Source: Bacteroidota bacterium (GTDB taxonomy: Bacteria > Bacteroidota > Bacteroidia > Flavobacteriales_F > PHOS-HE28). Taken from it: DNA of 34,509 nucleotides. The stretch is taken from the NCBI GenBank assembly GCA_023430325.1, contig JAEZAU010000190.1, positions 1 to 34,509 on the forward strand, written 5' to 3'. This document shows positions 30,836 through 34,509 of this stretch, piece by piece; the stretch's first letter is position 1, and the number at the start of each line of letters is the position of its first letter. The translations under genes and the position numbers were made by a program. The notes below the pieces were generated by a model. That model had not been told where the DNA came from. It saw only the letters and a list, made by a program, of their open reading frames with translations, and did no database searches.

Positions 30836-31228
30836 CTACCGTTCCACGGGCATGCCTGCTTCCTTCCATGCCTTTATCCCATCTTCCAGGTCCTGCACGC
30901 GATAACCCCTGTCCTGGAGATATTCACGGGCCTGGTCACTGCGGCCACCGATGCCACAATACAAGAGAAGGTGTTTGGAGCTATCGAGCTTTGCGAATTG
31001 TTCCTCGTAGTTCGGCGCGGTCCAATCCACGTTGATGCTGCCGGCGATATGGCCGCTCTTGTATTCCTGCGGTGTGCGCACATCAATGAGAAGGACATCC
31101 GGAGCTTTCATGGCCTCCTTGAATTCCTGCACCGAGAGTACGTGCTTCTCACTGGATGAACGGGACTGGGAGCATGATGCAGTGGAAATGAGCGATCCCA
31201 CGAAAAGTGCGGCAATTAGCTTATACAT
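30836..31228 (-). CDS. Rhodanese-like lipoprotein
   Basis: A 130-residue exported rhodanese. The N-terminus is a lipoprotein signal (MYKLIAALFVGSLISTASC, lipid on Cys19). The domain has VLLIDVRTPQEYKSGHIAGSINVDW and the active loop LLLYCGIGGRSDQAREYL, with the catalytic Cys91 present, so it may move sulfur or act on thiols in the periplasm. The frame is open upstream to 31300, but that part has no lipoprotein start. It is a different protein from the cytoplasmic rhodanese at 12979. Substrate unknown. Confidence 0.92.
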   Translation of the reverse strand: MYKLIAALFVGSLISTASCSQSRSSSEKHVLSVQEFKEAMKAPDVLLIDVRTPQEYKSGHIAGSINVDWTAPNYEEQFAKLDSSKHLLLYCGIGGRSDQAREYLQDRGYRVQDLEDGIKAWKEAGMPVER

Positions 31229-31332
31229 GCTGCAATTTACACACCCGGTGTTCGACCCGGAAATGACCGTGATCACCGATGCCGGGAACTTTTCACGCAT
31301 TCCGGCGTATACCGGTGCGAAGACTGCTTCAA

Positions 31333-31719
31333 ATGCGCGCTACTCTCCTCATCTCCTGCCTGTTCTTGATCCTTGTCTCAAAGGCGCAGACCGATGAAAT
31401 GATCGCATACGTACCCGCAAAGGCACCTTCCCGTACTGCGGACAATACGAAGATCACTTTCCTCGATCCTGTTGTCCCAGGAGTACTGGAATTGTCATTG
31501 CCCGATGGGACCAGGCGGGTGGACTTATTGAACGCACGCGGAAAGGTTAAGGCCACCCATGAGGGCAGCTCCATGCAACAGATCGATCTTCGGAAGCTGC
31601 GTCGCGGTACCTGGACCCTTCGCGCTCATACACGTTCAGGAATGATGGTTCGGCGATTCCTTGTGCTCGGTCACGGGCAGGTGGTGTGGCAACTGCCGCC
31701 CGCTCCACGCCGCCGTTGA
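31333..31719 (+). CDS. Small secreted protein with sorting-domain-like fold
   Basis: A 128-residue protein, family not recognised. Signal peptide MRATLLISCLFLILVSKAQ, then an unstructured link (YVPAKAPSRTADNTK), then an 80-residue region VPGVLELSLPDGTRRVDLLNARGKVKATHEGSSMQQIDLRKLRRGTWTLRAHTRSGMMVRRFLVLG, which follows the T9SS type A sorting-domain plan (strand, D-x-x-G-K turn, iDL-x-x-L-x-x-G-x-x-x-L, final RF-V). A tail HGQVVWQLPPAPRRR follows, whereas true sorting domains usually end at that strand. There is no other cargo domain. The stop is directly adjacent to that of the convergent TPR lipoprotein gene. Confidence 0.72.
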   Translation: MRATLLISCLFLILVSKAQTDEMIAYVPAKAPSRTADNTKITFLDPVVPGVLELSLPDGTRRVDLLNARGKVKATHEGSSMQQIDLRKLRRGTWTLRAHTRSGMMVRRFLVLGHGQVVWQLPPAPRRR

Positions 31720-32751
31720 TCAACGCTGTATTCTCAATCCTTTGGAGCCCAGCCTGCTCACGCCTTCAGCAGCAGCGGTCAGGTCTGGCCGAAGTGCAAG
31801 ACTTCGCTTGAAATCAAGGTATGCACTGTCCAGCTTGCCCGCTCGTTCATAGGCCAGGCCACGATTGAAATAGGCTTCTGTGAACATCGGGACCCTGTTG
31901 ATCGCCTGGGAGAAATGTTCCTGCGCAGTGGCCGGGTCATTCAAATGCTCCAAGTGGATGTAACCTGAATTGTACCATGCCTGCGCATTGCGCGGGTCTA
32001 TCTGCTTTATCCGATCATAACACTTCAAGGCGAGACTGTCCATGCCATTTTCCTGGGCGAACATGCCGAGTGCATACAAAGTCTCGGTGCGATCGGGCCT
32101 CAATTCCAATGCGGAATTGTAATACTGCATGGCCAATGGATCGCGCTTCACTGCATGAAGGACCCCGAGCTGCTCATAGGCAAGGTACATGGCCGGATCC
32201 TGTTCAATGGCTGTACGGAAACTGCTTACGGCGAGTGCGGTATCACCGGCTTCCATGTGGATATAACCCTTGAGATAGTAACCGCGTGCATTCTGCTGAT
32301 CGATGCGTAGTGCATCATTGGCCCAACCCATGGCCTCCTTATGATGGCGCTGGAGCAATTCCATCTCGGCCATTTTCAATCGAGGTTCGGTGGCCTTCTG
32401 ATCCAACATGGCCGCTTTACGAAAATGCTTCTCTGCATCGTACAACCTCACTTTGCGGAAATACAGATCGCCGATGCCGATATGCAGTGCGGCGCTGGTA
32501 CTGTCCAATGCCAGGGCCCGCTTCCAGTCGTTCAATGCCAGGTCCACACTGTCACGCTGCTCGTTCAATCGTGCACGTTCGGCATAGAGGCTGGCATTGG
32601 CAGGTGAAGCAATGATCCGCTGCTCCACTTCTGCCATCGCTGGATCGGTAGATGTCGCCAAGTGTTGAACACCACCGTTCTGATCTTCATTGCAGGCAAA
32701 GAGCCACAATGAGAGGAAGATCGATAAGATGCGCGAAGCTTTATGGAACAT
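31720..32751 (-). CDS. TPR lipoprotein
   Basis: A 343-residue exported protein with a lipoprotein signal (MFHKASRILSIFLSLWLFAC, lipid on Cys20) and then about eight TPR units, for example SVDLALNDWKRALALDSTSAALHIGIGDLYFRKVRLYDAEKHFRKAAMLDQKA, AVSSFRTAIEQDPAMYLAYEQLGVL, LALKCYDRIKQIDPRNAQAWYNSGYIHL and FTEAYFNRGLAYERAGKLDSAYLDFKRSLALRPDLTAA. It is probably a periplasmic or surface scaffold; no partner is evident. The frame extends to 32814, but the lipobox fixes ATG 32751. A promoter box at 32803-32796 and a hairpin lie in its upstream region, right after recA. Confidence 0.9.
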   Translation of the reverse strand: MFHKASRILSIFLSLWLFACNEDQNGGVQHLATSTDPAMAEVEQRIIASPANASLYAERARLNEQRDSVDLALNDWKRALALDSTSAALHIGIGDLYFRKVRLYDAEKHFRKAAMLDQKATEPRLKMAEMELLQRHHKEAMGWANDALRIDQQNARGYYLKGYIHMEAGDTALAVSSFRTAIEQDPAMYLAYEQLGVLHAVKRDPLAMQYYNSALELRPDRTETLYALGMFAQENGMDSLALKCYDRIKQIDPRNAQAWYNSGYIHLEHLNDPATAQEHFSQAINRVPMFTEAYFNRGLAYERAGKLDSAYLDFKRSLALRPDLTAAAEGVSRLGSKGLRIQR

Positions 32752-32766
32752 GCGGTGCAAAGCGAA

Positions 32767-32793
32767 GGCCCCGGCGCACTCCTCGCCAGGGCC
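32767..32793 (-). terminator. GC-rich hairpin between recA and the TPR lipoprotein gene
   Basis: On the minus strand GGCCCTGGCG-AGGAGTG-CGCCGGGGCC makes a 10-bp stem with one G-U pair, followed by TTCGCTTTGC, which is not a clean T-run. It may end recA transcripts. It also lies inside the presumed 5' leader of the TPR lipoprotein mRNA, where it could attenuate. Confidence 0.5.
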
Positions 32794-32795
32794 CT

Positions 32796-32803
32796 CAAAA
32801 GTA
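32796..32803 (-). promoter_or_regulatory. -7 promoter box of the TPR lipoprotein gene
   Basis: TACTTTTG on the minus strand is a perfect TAnnTTTG match, 44 bases before the ATG at 32751. Confidence 0.55.
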
Positions 32804-32817
32804 GCGGGTGACAATGA

Positions 32818-33834
32818 TCAGGCGTTCACCGGTACTCCCGTGTTCGCCACCGCTTCCTTGATCTTGTTCTCAAGTTCTTCGCAAAGTTCCTCGTTATCCT
32901 CCAGCAGTTGGCGCACCATGTCACGGCCCTGGCCGAGCTTGTTGTCCATGTAGCTGAACCAGCTTCCGCTCTTCTTGATGATGTTCATCTCCACGCCCAT
33001 GTCGATGATCTCACCGGTCTTGCTCACGCCTTTGCCGAACATGATGTCGAACTCGGCCTTCTTGAACGGTGGGGCCACCTTGTTCTTCACCACTTTCACC
33101 TTGGTGCGATTGCCGATCGCGTTCTCTCCATCCTTGATCTGGGTGGCGCGACGGATATCCAGGCGGATCGTGGAATAGAATTTCAGGGCATTACCACCGG
33201 TGGTCGTTTCCGGATTGCCGAACATCACACCGATCTTTTCACGCAATTGGTTGATGAAGATGCAGCAGCAACCGGTCTTGCTGATGGTTCCTGTGAGCTT
33301 TCGCAAGGCCTTGCTCATCAGTCGCGCCTGCATGCCTACGGCGCTGTCGCCCATCTCTCCTTCTATCTCGGCACGTGGCGTAAGTGCCGCCACGCTATCC
33401 ACCACCAGCAGATCGATCGCGCCGGAGCGGATCAGGTTGTCGGCGATCTCGAGCGCCTGCTCACCGTTGTCGGGTTGGCTGATCAACAGGTTCTCGGTAT
33501 CAACACCAAGTGCTTCGGCATAGAACCGATCGAAGGCATGTTCGGCATCGATGATGGCTGCGATGCCGCCACGCTTCTGCGCTTCGGCGATCGCATGGAT
33601 CGCAAGCGTTGTCTTACCAGAAGATTCCGGACCGTAGATCTCGATAATACGGCCTTTCGGATAACCACCAACGCCAAGCGCCAGATCAAGCCCGATGCTT
33701 CCGCTCGGGATCACTTCGACCTGTTCAACGGCATCGTCGCCGAGTTTCATGATGGCGCCTTTCCCGAAGGTCTTCTCCATCTTGTCCATTGTAAGTTGAA
33801 GCGCCTTCAGCTTGTCCTTGTTGATCTCTGCCAT
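32818..33834 (-). CDS. recA: Recombinase A
   Basis: ATP-dependent strand-exchange protein and SOS co-protease. The 338-residue product has the N-terminal oligomerisation helix (KLKALQLTMDKMEKTFGKGAIMKLGDD), Walker A GPESSGKTT (residues 68-76), Walker B region LLVVDSVAAL, the loop L1 area GEMGDSAVGMQARLMSKALRKLT and L2 region NQLREKIGVMFGNPETTTGGNALKFY, and the usual C-terminal domain. Length is near normal (about 340-350) with a short acidic tail. The frame is open to 33897, but the ATG at 33834 gives the standard N-terminus. The bcp-type gene lies 34 bases upstream, so they are probably co-transcribed. Confidence 0.99.
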   Translation of the reverse strand: MAEINKDKLKALQLTMDKMEKTFGKGAIMKLGDDAVEQVEVIPSGSIGLDLALGVGGYPKGRIIEIYGPESSGKTTLAIHAIAEAQKRGGIAAIIDAEHAFDRFYAEALGVDTENLLISQPDNGEQALEIADNLIRSGAIDLLVVDSVAALTPRAEIEGEMGDSAVGMQARLMSKALRKLTGTISKTGCCCIFINQLREKIGVMFGNPETTTGGNALKFYSTIRLDIRRATQIKDGENAIGNRTKVKVVKNKVAPPFKKAEFDIMFGKGVSKTGEIIDMGVEMNIIKKSGSWFSYMDNKLGQGRDMVRQLLEDNEELCEELENKIKEAVANTGVPVNA

Positions 33835-33868
33835 TGGTGGTTCGTGTTGTGTTGTTCTTGTTCGATCG

Positions 33869-34321
33869 TCAATTGCCCTGGAGCACCTGCGTCGCATGCT
33901 CTTTCGTGTTCACATCGCGGATGATCCGTTCGATCCTTCCGTTCTCATTGAGCAAGAAAGTGGTGCGGATGATGCCTTCGAAGGAGATCCCCATGAATTT
34001 CTTCTGTCCCCAGACGCCATACGAATTGATGGTGCGCCGATCGGGATCGGAGAGCAGGCGGAAGGGCAGATCGTACTTCGCGATGAAGTTACGGTGCTTG
34101 CGCTGTGAATCCGCGCTTACGCCGAGCACTTCATAACCGGCATCCAGAAGCTCATCATGCTCATCACGCAGACTGCAGGCCTGCGCGGTGCAACCGGGCG
34201 TATTGTCCTTCGGATAGAAGAATAGCACGAGCTTCTTTCCCGCATAGTCGCGAAGGGAAACAGGCTTTCCATCCTGATCCAGGCCGGACAATTCCGGCGC
34301 CTTATCCCCTTCCTTGAGCAT
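33869..34321 (-). CDS. bcp: Thioredoxin-dependent thiol peroxidase (Bcp/PrxQ)
   Basis: A 150-residue peroxiredoxin that reduces hydrogen peroxide and organic hydroperoxides. The motif FFYPKDNTPGCTAQACSLRD contains the peroxidatic Cys44 and, five residues later, the resolving Cys49, the atypical two-Cys arrangement of PrxQ/Bcp. FRLLSDPDRRTINSYGVWGQKKFMG and RTTFLLNENGRIERIIRDVN follow, as in the family. The frame is open to 34468, but the ATG at 34321 gives the family start (MLKEGDKAPELSGLDQDGK). It lies just upstream of recA on the same strand; a shared oxidative and DNA-damage role is plausible. Confidence 0.96.
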   Translation of the reverse strand: MLKEGDKAPELSGLDQDGKPVSLRDYAGKKLVLFFYPKDNTPGCTAQACSLRDEHDELLDAGYEVLGVSADSQRKHRNFIAKYDLPFRLLSDPDRRTINSYGVWGQKKFMGISFEGIIRTTFLLNENGRIERIIRDVNTKEHATQVLQGN

Positions 34322-34509
34322 CCTGGCGGCTTGACGGGTTTTCTGTCGATTAACTGACGCACAATTAACCACAGCCATTCCAGATCGCCAAATTTTCTGT
34401 CGGGAAAAGTTTTGAACGATCGCAGTAATGATCCGGATCGGAACGAGATCGAAGGAATGATCGTTCACGAAGAATAGTGAAGGAGTGACCTTTCCACCCC
34501 GCCAAGGGA

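Noticed and set aside
32908..33924. 338-codon plus-strand open frame
   Set aside because: Antisense to recA, which is unmistakable.
34339..34402. Two copies of TTTTCTGTCG upstream of bcp
   Set aside because: Ten-base repeats 54 bases apart with no symmetry or known box; too short to claim as operator.
34322..34509. Open frame extending from bcp to the window end
   Set aside because: The extension to 34468 does not resemble peroxiredoxins or any other family; I see no gene in the last 188 bases.

Overview
The window looks like a chromosomal stretch of a Bacteroidota bacterium, probably a Flavobacteriales relative of fairly high GC (mid-50s percent by eye). The evidence is the gene families (Bacteroidota-type GlmM, DUF6728, PF13568-type beta-barrel), C-terminal tails like type IX secretion (T9SS) sorting domains on several secreted enzymes, recurrent TAnnTTTG-type -7 promoter boxes, and few Shine-Dalgarno sequences. 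It is mostly housekeeping core genome, tightly packed with many 4-base ATGA overlaps. I see no rRNA, transposase, phage gene or CRISPR array.

Layout, left to right. 1-2353: the 3' part of a cysteine desulfurase gene, a lipoprotein of unknown function, an NADPH-dependent FMN reductase, and a roughly 200-base GC-rich nested palindrome that no gene explains. 2354-8769: a Spy/CpxP-like periplasmic protein, then a MarR-controlled tripartite RND efflux operon (marR, adaptor, pump, TolC) on the minus strand with overlapping junctions. 8860-10621: glmM, preceded by what may be a frameshifted small gene whose stop overlaps the glmM start. 10761-14990: a plus-strand operon of TPR protein, ComA-like phosphosulfolactate synthase, rhodanese, DUF368 membrane protein and AroE. 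14992-18752: a large secreted M36-like metallopeptidase and an MBL-fold hydrolase (minus strand).

18790-20854: tRNA-Ser(UGA) and ndk, each with its own promoter box and terminator; a 53-residue DUF6728 membrane protein and a DoxX protein on the minus strand; a secreted TPR protein. 20892-25959: a Na/Pi cotransporter-PhoU fusion, then the classical thrS-infC-rpmI-rplT translation cluster. 26005-31228: a coiled-coil lipoprotein, a secreted endonuclease I, an HI0933-type flavoprotein, a secreted alpha/beta hydrolase, an outer-membrane beta-barrel and a rhodanese lipoprotein. 31333-34321: a small secreted protein that is almost entirely a sorting-domain-like fold, a TPR lipoprotein, recA and a bcp-type peroxiredoxin.

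The items most worth a second look are the nested palindrome at 2066-2266, the apparent frameshift upstream of glmM, the marked excess of the word GATC over the whole window, the promoter boxes that almost touch start codons, and the orphan sorting-domain-like protein at 31333-31719.
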